Source of the DNA: Streptomyces sp. AC558_RSS880
GTDB taxonomy: Bacteria > Actinomycetota > Actinomycetes > Streptomycetales > Streptomycetaceae
DNA: 64,000 nt
Reading direction: 5' to 3'
NCBI RefSeq assembly: GCF_019049255.1
Contig: NZ_JAGMUJ010000191.1
Coordinates: forward strand, 62,001 to 126,000
Positions within the stretch are counted from its first letter, which is position 1; the number at the start of each line of letters is the position of its first letter. Positions 49,142-58,346 of the stretch are shown here, piece by piece. The notes beneath the pieces are model-generated. The model made no database searches. It had not been told where the DNA came from and saw only the letters and a program-made list of their open reading frames with translations. Position numbers and translations under genes: made by a program.

Positions 49142-49606
49142 CTACTTGAAGTAGTCGTTCAGCACCGAGACGGGCAACGTCCCCGTACGGCCACGGATTT
49201 CGGCGGCTATCTTGGCGTCCTCCCGCGCATACAGCTTCTTGCTGTAGTCGAGGTGGTTGGAGATGTGCGCGCAGGCCTGCAGGACGTGCTTCACCTGCGA
49301 GGTCCAGACCTCGACGGTCGACTCCAGTTCCGGCCCCAGCCCGAGATCGTGACTCTTGAGCTCGGCGGCCGCCCGCATGGTGGACCCGGATCCGTTCTTG
49401 TCCGCGCCCGCGCCGGCGATGTCCGCTCTCTTCTTCAGCTCACCGTGGAGGACGAACGCCTCGTGGCCGACGGCCCCGAGATCGTCCTGGTACACCACGA
49501 GATCCAGGTCGCCGGCGCCTCTCGGTCCGGCCTGGTTCAGCTGCATCCGGGCGGCCTGGCCCTCCGACGTCGCGGCCTTGGACCTCTCCCACTCTTCCCA
49601 GACCAC
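49142..49606 (-). CDS. Small WXG100-like partner protein of the toxin operon
   Basis: A 154-aa helical protein with Trp near its start (VVWEEWERSKAATSEGQAAR) and a C-terminal helical half (VEVWTSQVKHVLQACAHISN). It resembles the small helical ESX-type partners encoded beside large WXG toxins. GTG 49606 follows CGGGGGGAT. The frame continues upstream to 49828 through a remnant of an unrelated HATPase gene, so the longer start is rejected. It heads the three-gene operon 49606-46936. Confidence 0.65.
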   Translation of the reverse strand: MVWEEWERSKAATSEGQAARMQLNQAGPRGAGDLDLVVYQDDLGAVGHEAFVLHGELKKRADIAGAGADKNGSGSTMRAAAELKSHDLGLGPELESTVEVWTSQVKHVLQACAHISNHLDYSKKLYAREDAKIAAEIRGRTGTLPVSVLNDYFK

Positions 49607-49734
49607 TTCGATCCCCCCGTTCTTCGCCCTACCGCGGCGGGTTCCACTGCGGCCATCAGCCGCCGCTCGCACAAACTTATCAACTCTCTTCACCTGCCCG
49701 GCGATTGGTTTTACCTCGCTTCTGACCGGCCCTG

Positions 49735-49828
49735 TTGCGCCGCGAGCCGACACCCGGCGGCATGGCGTGCGGAGGCAACCCGTGAGAACGGTCGGTTCAC
49801 CAGGTGCGGTGACGGTTCCCCGGTTCAT
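49735..49828 (-). pseudogene. Truncated 5' end of an anti-sigma-type HATPase gene
   Basis: The ~30 codons starting at 49828 (MNRGTVTAPGEPTVLTGCLR) match the start of the intact HATPase (MNQETITAPGGPIVVTGHFR). After that the sequence diverges and runs into the toxin-partner gene. It is the leftover of the HATPase that once stood divergent from the XRE/DUF397 pair. Confidence 0.75.
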
Positions 49829-49922
49829 CCCACCGAGGGTGGCGGAGTCGTCCTACCGTGAGGAGCACCGCGACGGTACGCAGGGTGACTGTCCCGGTGC
49901 GGACGGTGTGGTGTACGGGTGT
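49767..49922. repeat. Direct repeat copy 2 (partner of 46761-46916)
   Basis: Same orientation as copy 1, about 3.0 kb away. Together they bracket the three-gene toxin operon, with the HATPase start in each. Confidence 0.8.
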
Positions 49923-49927
49923 ACGGG
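49912..49927 (+). promoter_or_regulatory. Tandem TGTACGGG element upstream of the second XRE gene
   Basis: Two TGTACGGG octamers in direct tandem (49912-49919 and 49920-49927) lie 64-79 bp upstream of the XRE start at 49991. See also 24409-24439. Confidence 0.45.
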
Positions 49928-49990
49928 CGTGACGTGGCCGTGCCGTCGCCGGTTCGTCCTCGGTACAAGGAAACAGGGTGGTGGTACGGC

Positions 49991-50863
49991 ATGGCGGCAC
50001 AGCCGGGTGCGGGGGTTCCCACGGGCGGCGAGGCGGACGGCACGGACGAGGTCGCGGACCTGTTCCGGGCGCTCGGCCGGCAGATCAAGGTCGCCCGGGA
50101 GCGGGCCGGACTGAGCCAGAAGGAGCTGGGTGACCGGCTCGGGTACGGGGAGGAGACGATCTCGTCGGTCGAGCGGGCACGGCGGACGCCTCAACCGGAG
50201 TTGCTGGTCGCGGTGGATCGGCTGCTGGAGTGCGGGGGCCTGCTGGCTTCTGCGGCGGAGGATGTGGAGCGGGCGAAGACTCGGCGGAGGGTGCGGCATC
50301 CGGAGTGGTTCAAGGATTACGCGCGGTTGGAGCAGGAGGCGGTTGAGCTGCACGACTACAGCTCGCTTGTCCTTCCTGGACTCCTGCAGACGGAGGCTCA
50401 CGCGAACGTGGTGTTTCGGACGCGTCAGCCCTTTCTGGACGAGGCGACCGTCGAACAGCGCGTGGCCGCACGGCTGGATCGCCAGCAGATTTTCAACCGC
50501 TGGCCTCCACCGTTCACGACCTTCACCATCGAGGAATCCGTGTTGCGTCGCCCACTCGGCGGGTGGGACGTTCATCGTGAACAGCTGGAAACCCTGCTGA
50601 GGTTCGGCAGGCTACGCAGTGTGGAGCTTCAGGTGCTGCCGATGGAGCGCAAGGAACATCCCAGTCTGGGCGGACCGTTCATCATGCTCACCCCAAAGGG
50701 AAAGCCGCAGGTGGCATACCTGGAGGTCCAGCACATCAGCCGACTGATCACAGATCCGGACGAGGTACGTATCCTTGCCGCACGCTACGGCAGCATCAGG
50801 GCGCAGGCACTCACGCCAGAAGAGTCACTGACCCTGATCAAGAAGATGCTGGGAGACCGATGA
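49991..50863 (+). CDS. XRE-family regulator with DUF5753 (Scr1-like), second copy
   Basis: A 290-aa protein with an HTH at ~25-85 (QIKVARERAGLSQKELGDRL, EETISSVERARRTPQ) and a DUF5753 domain at ~105-285 with LVLPGLLQTEAHANVVF. It is the same architecture as the gene at 24556 but clearly diverged. ATG 49991 is chosen over the open frame from 49919, which overlaps the TGTACGGG element. It overlaps the DUF397 gene by 4 bp. Confidence 0.88.
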   Translation: MAAQPGAGVPTGGEADGTDEVADLFRALGRQIKVARERAGLSQKELGDRLGYGEETISSVERARRTPQPELLVAVDRLLECGGLLASAAEDVERAKTRRRVRHPEWFKDYARLEQEAVELHDYSSLVLPGLLQTEAHANVVFRTRQPFLDEATVEQRVAARLDRQQIFNRWPPPFTTFTIEESVLRRPLGGWDVHREQLETLLRFGRLRSVELQVLPMERKEHPSLGGPFIMLTPKGKPQVAYLEVQHISRLITDPDEVRILAARYGSIRAQALTPEESLTLIKKMLGDR

Positions 50864-51060
50864 ACACCGAACAGCCCGCACGGCTGGACTGGTTCAAGAG
50901 CAGCTACAGCAGCGGCGAAGGCGGCGCGTGCGTCGAGGTCGCCGCCGACACGACCGCCATACACGTACGCGACTCCAAGGAACGCGGTGGTCCTCAGCTC
51001 GCGTTCGCGCGGGGCGCGTGGGCCGGGTTCGTCGCGGACCTCGGGCGGGGTCGGACCTGA
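50860..51060 (+). CDS. DUF397 protein (Scr2-like), second copy
   Basis: A 66-aa protein with the DUF397 pattern DWFKSSYSSGEGGACVEVAA, then HVRDSKERGGPQL and a W-x-G-F-V end. It is coupled to the XRE gene by an ATGA overlap. Its last codons form the left arm of the terminator at 51037-51077. Confidence 0.9.
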   Translation: MNTEQPARLDWFKSSYSSGEGGACVEVAADTTAIHVRDSKERGGPQLAFARGAWAGFVADLGRGRT

Positions 51061-51077
51061 CCGGCCCGCCCGAGGTC
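51037..51077. terminator. 13-bp stem-loop overlapping the DUF397 stop
   Basis: Arms GACCTCGGGCGGG (51037-51049) and its complement (51065-51077) flank a 15-base loop containing the stop codon. It lies 8 bp from the end of the convergent methylase gene and can serve both. Confidence 0.72.
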
Positions 51078-51084
51078 ACGCCAC

Positions 51085-54000
51085 TCAGGCCTCGTGGCGC
51101 GGCCCCTCCCCCGGCGGCGGGTCCAGCACGGTCCGGTACTCGCCGCCGGTCGCCCGGGCCTCCGCCATGCGGTCGTAGACGTCGAGGATGAGGTCCTTGG
51201 TGCGGTAGGCACCGCCGTGGGCGGCCTCATCCTCGCGCTGGACCACCGGGAACGTCTCCATGACGTACTCGACGTCCGCGCGACTGACCCCGTAGAGGTG
51301 GAAGAGCGCCGCGTCCAGCTCTACGCGCAACAGTTCGCGGCGTTCGTCGTTCCAACGGAACGGGGCACCTGCGCAGTCGAGGTCTGCGGCAAAGCCGGCC
51401 ATGTCCCAGCTGGTGTATGTCAGTTCCAGCACACGGTCGATGAACCAGCGCACTCCACCGGGCGCCTCATGGAAGTCGGTGAGCCCCGGCACCGGCAGTT
51501 GATACAGGTATCCGTACGTCAGGTGCGTACCCGCGATCTTCTGACGGATCACGTAGTCAAAGACATACGACGACATGCAGGCCTGGAGCAGGGCAGCCGA
51601 TTCTGCACTCTCCGGGAACACGAGCGGGTTGGTGTGCCCGACACCGTACGGCGGGAGCACCGTAGCCATGGTGGTTCGGGTATCGGTGGAACGGGCGATG
51701 TCTCGCCATCCCAGCAGCCACCCGTTCCACCACTCCCGGTCCGCCAGCCGCGTAGCAACCCCCGGCCACATGATCCGATTGCCCTTCTTGTCCCGCTTAC
51801 CGGAGTCCACGTCGTCCTCCGGCACCCAGTACCGGGGCAGTGGAGCGAAGTCCGGGTCGTCGTGCTGTTGCGGCGTCACACGCGGCAACGTACCCATGTT
51901 GGCCTGGGCCTGAGTCTGGCCCTCGTACGTGCCCAGACGGTGGTCAAAGTGGTGGAGCATCTTCGCCTCGTACAGCGGGAGGTACCGCCGCTTGTCCCCG
52001 GCCTCGGGGCGGACGAACACGTTGTCGGTGAGGCGCCAGCCCTCTTCCTCCAGTTCCTCCTTGGTCCGGAAGAGATAGGAGTCGTTGGACATGTGGAACA
52101 TGGTCATGAACGTCAGGCCCCACGGGTTGGTGCCGCCCCAGCCGTTCTCGTCCGGCTCCTTCATCAGGACCGGAACGCGGCGGTAGACGCCCAGGGTGAT
52201 CTCGGCGTCCCGGCGGGTGCGGAACACCGGGAGCGTGCCCGTGTTGGGGTTGACCAGCAGGATCTCCTCCGGGGGCATGGCGAACCGCCGACCGTCCAGG
52301 TCCTCCATGTACCGGGTACCGAAGGCGAAGGACGCCTCGTCGACCCGCGTACCCACGCCGGTAGCGGTGAGCAGGGAGAAGCGCACCGAGTGGTGCACGT
52401 CCCGGCTCAGGATGAACGACTCGTTCTCGAAGTCCAGGAACGACGCGAGCCGCGCCGTGCGCACCAGGTCGGAGAAGAACGGGGCCGTCGTCGCGTCCGT
52501 GGCGATGCCGGTGGGCAGGACCAGACCCAGGCGCCCGGCCGGGGCGATACCCAGGGAGGCCGCCTCGGTGAACACCGCGTACGTGTTGACGTCGCCCCGG
52601 CCGGCCAGCGGAAAGCGGCCGGAGTCGCGCAGCAGATGGCTGACGCCCTCAGAGAGGCGGCGGGCGGCGATGAACTCGGCGTGCAGCGCCCGGTCCGTCT
52701 CCTCCTCGCTCTCGGCCAGCGCGTCGATCATGCGCTCGCGGGCCGCCTTGTTCGCGGCGTTCGCGATCTCTTCGTTCCGGGTCGCGAAGAACTCCTGCTC
52801 CTGGAGCTTGACCCGCTCCCACGGCGGATTCCCCAGCACACAGCTGAACCCACCCTGCCACCCGGTGCGTTCGTCGACACCCGGCGCGTCCAGGTCCGCC
52901 GGGACCCGGAACACCTCGGGGAACTCCAGGTGCCAGTGGAAGAAGTGGTACTCCTCCTTCAGCCGCTTCACCATGTCGACCGTGCCGGGCGGCAGGCTCG
53001 CCTCACCCTTCTCGGAGTGCAGGGTGAGCAGGGACTTGGTGGTGAGCGCGGGCGGTGTCGCCGCCGACACCGTCTTCTTCCAGACGAACGCCGCGCACCA
53101 CGCGTCCGCGAGCTCCAGGGCGCGGACGTAGTCGCGGGACGTGGTCAGTGCGTGGTATTCACGGGCCTGGCCCTGGACGTCCTCCAGCTCCTCCGAGTCC
53201 ACACCGGTGATCAGGGAAACCTTCTCACCGAACTCGGCGTTGGAGCCCAGGACGAACGGCTCCTCGGCGAAGAGCTCCACCTGGCTCACCCCGCGCCGCA
53301 GCGCGGCCCGCCACGCCGCGCGCTCCGACGCGTTCCGCTTCTTCAGGTCGGTGACGTGCTTCCGGTCGTCGCCCTCCAGCGGCTTGAACGCGTCGTCCGG
53401 CAGGCCGCCGGCCAGCAGTTTCGGGGTCGTGCCGAGCAGGCCGTTGCCGTGCTTGATGTGGGCGTCGAGGAAGGTGAGGGGCCGGCCCGGCTCCATCGCC
53501 TCGATCCACAGGGAGACCTTGGCCAGTTCGACGGCCATGCGGTTGAGGTCGACGCCGTAGACGCAGCGCGAGACGACGTCGCGCAGGGCGTGCCGTACGT
53601 CCTCGGCGCTGGGCTCGGGGTCGTCCTTGCGGATCTCGGCGAGGCGGCGGGCGATACGGCGGGCGGCGGCGACCAGGAAGTGGCCGGAGCCGCAGGCGGG
53701 GTCGCAGACCGTCAGGGCGAGCAGGGCGTCCTCGCGCTCCTTCGGCGTCGTACCGGAGCGGACCGCCTGGTCGATGACCGGGTCGAGCGTGGAGTCGAGG
53801 AGGCAGTCGATGAGCGGGGACGGGGTGTAGTAGGAGCCGGAGGTCTTGCGGTCGTTGCCGTCGAGCTTGGCCAGGACGTACGTGTCGCCCTCGTCCAGGC
53901 GCGGCTCCAGCTCCAGCAGGGACTCGTAGACGGAGCCGAGTTCGTCCGCGCCCAGGTGGCGGTAGTCAACCTTGCGGGGGCGGCCCAGCTTGGCGTCGTG

Positions 54001-55236
54001 GACGACGGACAGGGCGCGTACGGCCTCGTACAGGGCCTGGTTGGACAGGCTGAGCCCGTCCAGGATCTCGTCCGTCTTCGTGGGCTCGAAGAGGCCGCCG
54101 AGGGCGGGCAGGCCCAGCTCGGGACGGCCGCCGGGGGTGCCGAGGCCCTTGATGACGAGGTCCAGGGCGTGCCACTGGTCGCCGTGGAGGGTGCCGACGC
54201 GGCGGGCGAGGCGGCGCAGGCGGGCCGTGGAGAAGTACTTCTCGTAGGTCTCCCGGGCCGCCGTGGTCGCCTCGGGGTGCAGCAGCAGGTCCCGGTCCTC
54301 GGTGACGAAGAGGAACAGCAGGCGGTAGGCGAGGCGGAGCAGCGCCGGGTGGAGGTGGTCGCGGACGTTCTTGTCACGGGTGCGCAGGGCGTCGCGCAGC
54401 GCCGCGTTGTCGGGGTGGGTGATGAGGCCGTTGCCGATGGCGACGAGGGCCTTCTCCACTCCCTTGCGGAGTTCCTTCAGGGCGCGGGTGCCGCTGTCGA
54501 TGGCTTCGGTGCGCCACTTCTCCAGCGGGCAGGTCGCGGCCGGCTCGCCCTTGGCACGGGGCTCGAAGCGGGTGCGGTGCAGCAGTCGCCACAGCAGCAC
54601 GAAGTCGTCGGAGCGGTTGCCTTCGAAGATCGCCTGGAGGTCGAACTCGATGAAGGCGGCACCGGTGAGGGACGCCGACTCGCGCAGCAGGCGTAGCTGG
54701 CGGCCGTTGGAGAGCACGCCCCACAGGGTGGAGTCCACGGAGCGGTTGAGGTACTCCTGGACCATCGACTGCGGGATCTGCTTGGCCAGTTCCGGGGTGC
54801 GGTGGTCCAGGGGGACGTTCCAGCCGGTGAGGTGCACGGGGACGTGCGCCCACTGGTGGCTGACGTCGAAGTCCTTCTCCTCGTCGCGGGAGCGCAGGCC
54901 GGGGGCGGGCACGGGGGTGAGGGCGCCGAAGCCGAGCTGCTCGAAGAGGGGCAGCAGCCAGCGTTCGGTGGTCAGGCCGACCGCGTGCACGCCGGGGTCG
55001 GCGTCGGCTCCGTCGCGGACCAGCGCGTCCTGGTAGGCGGTCCACACGCCGCGCAGGTAGCCCCAGGAGCGTTCGGCGGCGTCCCGTACGGAGTCGCCCT
55101 TGGCGTACAGGCGGTAGTCGGCGGGCTTGGAGCCGGTCTGCTCCTTGCCCTCCTTGATCCGTACCAGTAGATCGTACGGGAGCAGGCCGCCGACGGTGGC
55201 GACGGTGTCGGTGACGAGGGTTCTGGCGAGGCTCAT
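51085..55236 (-). CDS. Eco57I-type N6-adenine DNA methyltransferase (DrmMI-like)
   Basis: A 1383-aa protein. The N-terminal ~440 residues are helical and may contain a specificity or nuclease-like part. The methylase core has the GSYYTP entry (467-472), the SAM-binding motif I CDPACGSGHFLVAA (511-524), an acidic motif in VYGVDLNRMAVELA and the catalytic motif IV VLGNPPWERV near 850. A C-terminal ~450 residues resemble a target-recognition region. ATG 55236 overlaps the SNF2 helicase stop (ATGA), so the two are coupled. In class 1 DISARM, DrmMI is such a methylase beside the SNF2 helicase DrmD; here it would mark self DNA. A lone type IIG RM enzyme is the alternative. Confidence 0.85.
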   Translation of the reverse strand: MSLARTLVTDTVATVGGLLPYDLLVRIKEGKEQTGSKPADYRLYAKGDSVRDAAERSWGYLRGVWTAYQDALVRDGADADPGVHAVGLTTERWLLPLFEQLGFGALTPVPAPGLRSRDEEKDFDVSHQWAHVPVHLTGWNVPLDHRTPELAKQIPQSMVQEYLNRSVDSTLWGVLSNGRQLRLLRESASLTGAAFIEFDLQAIFEGNRSDDFVLLWRLLHRTRFEPRAKGEPAATCPLEKWRTEAIDSGTRALKELRKGVEKALVAIGNGLITHPDNAALRDALRTRDKNVRDHLHPALLRLAYRLLFLFVTEDRDLLLHPEATTAARETYEKYFSTARLRRLARRVGTLHGDQWHALDLVIKGLGTPGGRPELGLPALGGLFEPTKTDEILDGLSLSNQALYEAVRALSVVHDAKLGRPRKVDYRHLGADELGSVYESLLELEPRLDEGDTYVLAKLDGNDRKTSGSYYTPSPLIDCLLDSTLDPVIDQAVRSGTTPKEREDALLALTVCDPACGSGHFLVAAARRIARRLAEIRKDDPEPSAEDVRHALRDVVSRCVYGVDLNRMAVELAKVSLWIEAMEPGRPLTFLDAHIKHGNGLLGTTPKLLAGGLPDDAFKPLEGDDRKHVTDLKKRNASERAAWRAALRRGVSQVELFAEEPFVLGSNAEFGEKVSLITGVDSEELEDVQGQAREYHALTTSRDYVRALELADAWCAAFVWKKTVSAATPPALTTKSLLTLHSEKGEASLPPGTVDMVKRLKEEYHFFHWHLEFPEVFRVPADLDAPGVDERTGWQGGFSCVLGNPPWERVKLQEQEFFATRNEEIANAANKAARERMIDALAESEEETDRALHAEFIAARRLSEGVSHLLRDSGRFPLAGRGDVNTYAVFTEAASLGIAPAGRLGLVLPTGIATDATTAPFFSDLVRTARLASFLDFENESFILSRDVHHSVRFSLLTATGVGTRVDEASFAFGTRYMEDLDGRRFAMPPEEILLVNPNTGTLPVFRTRRDAEITLGVYRRVPVLMKEPDENGWGGTNPWGLTFMTMFHMSNDSYLFRTKEELEEEGWRLTDNVFVRPEAGDKRRYLPLYEAKMLHHFDHRLGTYEGQTQAQANMGTLPRVTPQQHDDPDFAPLPRYWVPEDDVDSGKRDKKGNRIMWPGVATRLADREWWNGWLLGWRDIARSTDTRTTMATVLPPYGVGHTNPLVFPESAESAALLQACMSSYVFDYVIRQKIAGTHLTYGYLYQLPVPGLTDFHEAPGGVRWFIDRVLELTYTSWDMAGFAADLDCAGAPFRWNDERRELLRVELDAALFHLYGVSRADVEYVMETFPVVQREDEAAHGGAYRTKDLILDVYDRMAEARATGGEYRTVLDPPPGEGPRHEA

Positions 55237-58223
55237 GCGTCCGCTCCCTGGGTGATCGTCGCGACCGGACGGTAGTGGTAGACACCGAGGACGTCGGGAT
55301 CGCCCTGCGGAAGCACCTTCAGGCCCTGGAGACGGGCCTGGGAGGCGGTGCGTACCCGGTGGTGGGAGTCCTCCAGCTGTTTGCCGAGTTCGGCCGAGCG
55401 CACCCGTAGCGCGGGCATCAGGACGGCGGGGAGGGCGGCGAGGATCTCCTCGATGTGCCCGGCGGCGAACTTCGGGTCGGTGTTCCCGGCGGCGCGGGCG
55501 TCCAGGAGGGCCAGTGCCTCGTCCTCGGGCAGCCATGCGGGGGCAGTGGCACTGCCGTGGAAGGCTACGACCCGGGCGTCCTCGGCGAGCCGCTCGACCG
55601 TTCCTCCCTTGCGGGTCGGCAGGTTCAGCTGGAAGCGGTGGCGGACCAGCAGGAGGGTGGTGGGGCGGGCGACCGCCTTGGTGCGGACGACGCCGCAGCG
55701 GCGGGCGGGGCGCTGCCACTGCGGGATCTTGTCGGCGTCGTCGAGGGCCGCGTCCAGGACGAAGCGGGCGGTGGCGGCGACCACCGGGTCGGTGCGGGTG
55801 AGGGCGGCCTCGCCGCGCGGCGCGCTCGGGGCGTCGTGGAAGACGACCGGGCGGGGGTGGCGGGGGCCGAGCGCGGCGGAGACGGCGTCGCGCAGGCCGA
55901 GCGGAAGGGCGTCGGTATGGACGGTGAAACCGCCCTGCTTCGTCGGGGCGGGCATGCCGCGCAGCGCCGTCAGGGCGCGGCGGGTGAAGTCGCGCACCTC
56001 CTCGCCGGTACCGAGCGCGGCACGAACCTCGGCGACCTCGGCGGCCACCTCGTCCTTCTTGATGCGGTGCTGGGCGTAGCGGGAGCGGTTGCGCTTCTCG
56101 CGTTCGGCGGAGGACTGCCAGGCGATCTCCAGTTGCTCGGCTGCGGCCGCCTCCTCCTGAGGGAACAGGCCCTCCTGTTCGTAGGCCGTCTTCTCACCGC
56201 GCAGGATCAGGCCCTCGAAGACGGCCTGCATGGCGCTCTCGGACTCCTGCGGCACGGGTACGGAGATGCCGGTGACCCGGCGGATCCGCTCGTGCTTGCG
56301 CAGCAGGACGTTCAGGACGATGCCGTCGACGGGGTTGTCGGCGCCGTACAGGGTGAGCGCCTTGACGACGTCGGTGCGCTGGCCGAAGCGGTCGACGCGG
56401 CCCTCGCGCTGCTCGTGCCGGGTGGGGTTCCAGGCGAGGTCGTAGTGGACGACGGCGTCGAAGGACTCCTGGAGGTTGACGCCCTCGGACAGGCAGTCGG
56501 TGGCGACCAGGACGCGGCGCTCGGCCGGCGGGTTGCCGTCCTCGTCGGCGCCGGTCAGTTCGGCGATGCGGGTGACGCGCTGGTCGGGCGAGAGTTCACC
56601 GGTGACGGAGGCGACGGCGACCGGGTGCTCGGTGCCCTTCTTGTTGAGGACCTTGGCGAGGTGCCTGGCCACGTAGTCGGCGGTCGCGATGTAGCGGCAG
56701 AAGACGATGGGGCGGTAGCCCTCGTCGAGGAGGTCGGTGACGGTGGCGATCAGCTTCTTGAGCTTGGTGTCGCGGGTGGGGCCTTCGAGTTTCCTGGCCG
56801 CCTCGGCCATGGCGATCAGACGGGCCTTCTCCTCGTCGTCCTCCGCGGTGTCCTCGTGCTCGGAGGTGCCGTCGGGGCCGTCGGCCGCCTCCGCGGCGGC
56901 GGGCAGCCGGGTGCCGGGGACCGCGTCGGCGGACTCGGCGCCCTCGCTGTCGGCCGGGTCGGAGACGGTGCGCTCGCCGGTGCGGTCGGCCTCCTCCGGG
57001 GAGTCGGCCTCCTCGACGCCGGCCCGGGTGTTCAGGGACTGCACGGCGGCGGCCGGGGAGGAGGACAGGGTGCGCAACAGGGCGAGGGTGGACCACCAGC
57101 GCTGGCGCTGCTGGAGGGCGCCGTCGGCCGCTCGGACGGTCTCGCGGGCATACGCCAGCACCTCGTCGAGCAGCTTCTTGTAGTCGCGGTGCAGAGTGTA
57201 GGGGGACTCGGCGGTGTCGCGGGAGGAGGGGAAGTGCGCGCCGTCGCCGAAGTCGTCGCGGATGTCGGCGCGGCGGCGCTGCACGAAGTACTCCGCGAGG
57301 AGCCGGCGGCCCGCCTCCGTGTCGAAGCTCACCGTGGCGAGGCGGTCGTCGAGCAGGCCGAGCAGGCGGCGGAAGGGTTCCTCCTTGCCGCTGTGCGGGG
57401 TGGCCGTGACCAGCAGGAGGTGGCGGTCCGCCTGGTCGGCCAGGGCACGCAGCAGGGAGTACCGCTGCTGGGAGGTGCGCGCGGAGGCGCCGATCGCGGT
57501 GTCGGCGACGCAGGAGTGCGCCTCGTCGACGATCACCAGGTCGGGGCAGTTCTTCAGGAAGTCCTCGCGGTGGCGGGGGGACTTGATGAAGTCGGTGGAG
57601 ACGACGTAGGCGCCGTCGGGGCGGAACACCGACTGGCCGTACGGCGTCTCGCGCAGCAGCCGGCCGATCGTGGACGGCAACACGAGACGGGCGTCCACGC
57701 CGAACTTGCCGTACAGCTCGGCCCGCCACTGCTCGGCCAGGGCCGGCGAGCACAGCACGACCAGGCCCCGGGCGTCGCCCTGGGCCAGCAGCTCGGCGGC
57801 GATCAGTCCCGCCTCCACCGTCTTGCCGATGCCGACGTCGTCGGCGATCAGGAGGCGGACGGTGTCCTGGCGGAGCGCCATCAACAGCGGCACCAGCTGG
57901 TACGGGCGGGGGTCCACGGAGACCGAAGCGAGCGAGCGGAAGGGGCCGGCGCCGGAGCGGAAGCCGATGCGCAGGGCCGTGCGCAGCAGCCCGGCGGCCT
58001 GCTGGTCGCCCAGGTCGGAAGGGGTGGGCGGGGCGAAGGTGGCGGGTACCACCTGCTCCAGTGCGGGCAGGATGCCCGCGACGTCGTCGTCGGCGCCGCC
58101 GAGCGGGCGCAGGACGAGGAGCTCCGGCGTGGAGTCCGGCAGCACGACCCACTCACGGCCCCGGGCATGGACGAGGGAGCCGACCGCGTACTGCTGCTGG
58201 GTCGGCTGGGCGGCGGTGGTCAT
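55233..58223 (-). CDS. SNF2-family helicase/translocase (DrmD-like)
   Basis: A 996-aa SF2 translocase. It has Walker A ADDVGIGKTVEAGLIA (127-142), DEAH (233-236), LLVTATPHSG (motif III) and a C-terminal RecA domain with CLSEGVNLQESFDAVVHYDL and the motif VI QREGRVDRFGQR. Between the two lobes lies a ~70-residue acidic low-complexity insertion (~400-470, EEADSPEEADRTGER...). ATG 58223; its end overlaps the methylase start. The coupled methylase and the upstream DUF1998 helicase suggest a DISARM-like defence module. Confidence 0.87.
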   Translation of the reverse strand: MTTAAQPTQQQYAVGSLVHARGREWVVLPDSTPELLVLRPLGGADDDVAGILPALEQVVPATFAPPTPSDLGDQQAAGLLRTALRIGFRSGAGPFRSLASVSVDPRPYQLVPLLMALRQDTVRLLIADDVGIGKTVEAGLIAAELLAQGDARGLVVLCSPALAEQWRAELYGKFGVDARLVLPSTIGRLLRETPYGQSVFRPDGAYVVSTDFIKSPRHREDFLKNCPDLVIVDEAHSCVADTAIGASARTSQQRYSLLRALADQADRHLLLVTATPHSGKEEPFRRLLGLLDDRLATVSFDTEAGRRLLAEYFVQRRRADIRDDFGDGAHFPSSRDTAESPYTLHRDYKKLLDEVLAYARETVRAADGALQQRQRWWSTLALLRTLSSSPAAAVQSLNTRAGVEEADSPEEADRTGERTVSDPADSEGAESADAVPGTRLPAAAEAADGPDGTSEHEDTAEDDEEKARLIAMAEAARKLEGPTRDTKLKKLIATVTDLLDEGYRPIVFCRYIATADYVARHLAKVLNKKGTEHPVAVASVTGELSPDQRVTRIAELTGADEDGNPPAERRVLVATDCLSEGVNLQESFDAVVHYDLAWNPTRHEQREGRVDRFGQRTDVVKALTLYGADNPVDGIVLNVLLRKHERIRRVTGISVPVPQESESAMQAVFEGLILRGEKTAYEQEGLFPQEEAAAAEQLEIAWQSSAEREKRNRSRYAQHRIKKDEVAAEVAEVRAALGTGEEVRDFTRRALTALRGMPAPTKQGGFTVHTDALPLGLRDAVSAALGPRHPRPVVFHDAPSAPRGEAALTRTDPVVAATARFVLDAALDDADKIPQWQRPARRCGVVRTKAVARPTTLLLVRHRFQLNLPTRKGGTVERLAEDARVVAFHGSATAPAWLPEDEALALLDARAAGNTDPKFAAGHIEEILAALPAVLMPALRVRSAELGKQLEDSHHRVRTASQARLQGLKVLPQGDPDVLGVYHYRPVATITQGADA

Positions 58224-58284
58224 GGGTGCCTTCCGGGGTCGGGGCGGGCGGAACTACGGTCGGGCCGGCGGGCGGGTGCAGGTC

Positions 58285-58319
58285 GCACGGGGACAGCGCG
58301 TGACGCGCCGTCCCCGTGC
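58285..58319 (-). terminator. Hairpin between the DUF1998 helicase and SNF2 genes
   Basis: GCACGGGGAC (58285-58294) pairs with GTCCCCGTGC (58310-58319), and inside it GCGCG pairs with CGCGC around a TGA loop. It lies in the 123-bp gap after the helicase stop, so the helicase and the SNF2-methylase pair may be separate transcripts or the hairpin may attenuate read-through. Confidence 0.6.
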
Positions 58320-58346
58320 ACGGAGGGTGGTGAGATCCGCCGCAGG

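Noticed and set aside
46936..49606. Composite transposon bracketed by the direct repeats
   Set aside because: The repeats are parts of a HATPase gene and its promoter, not insertion sequences; no transposase is present.
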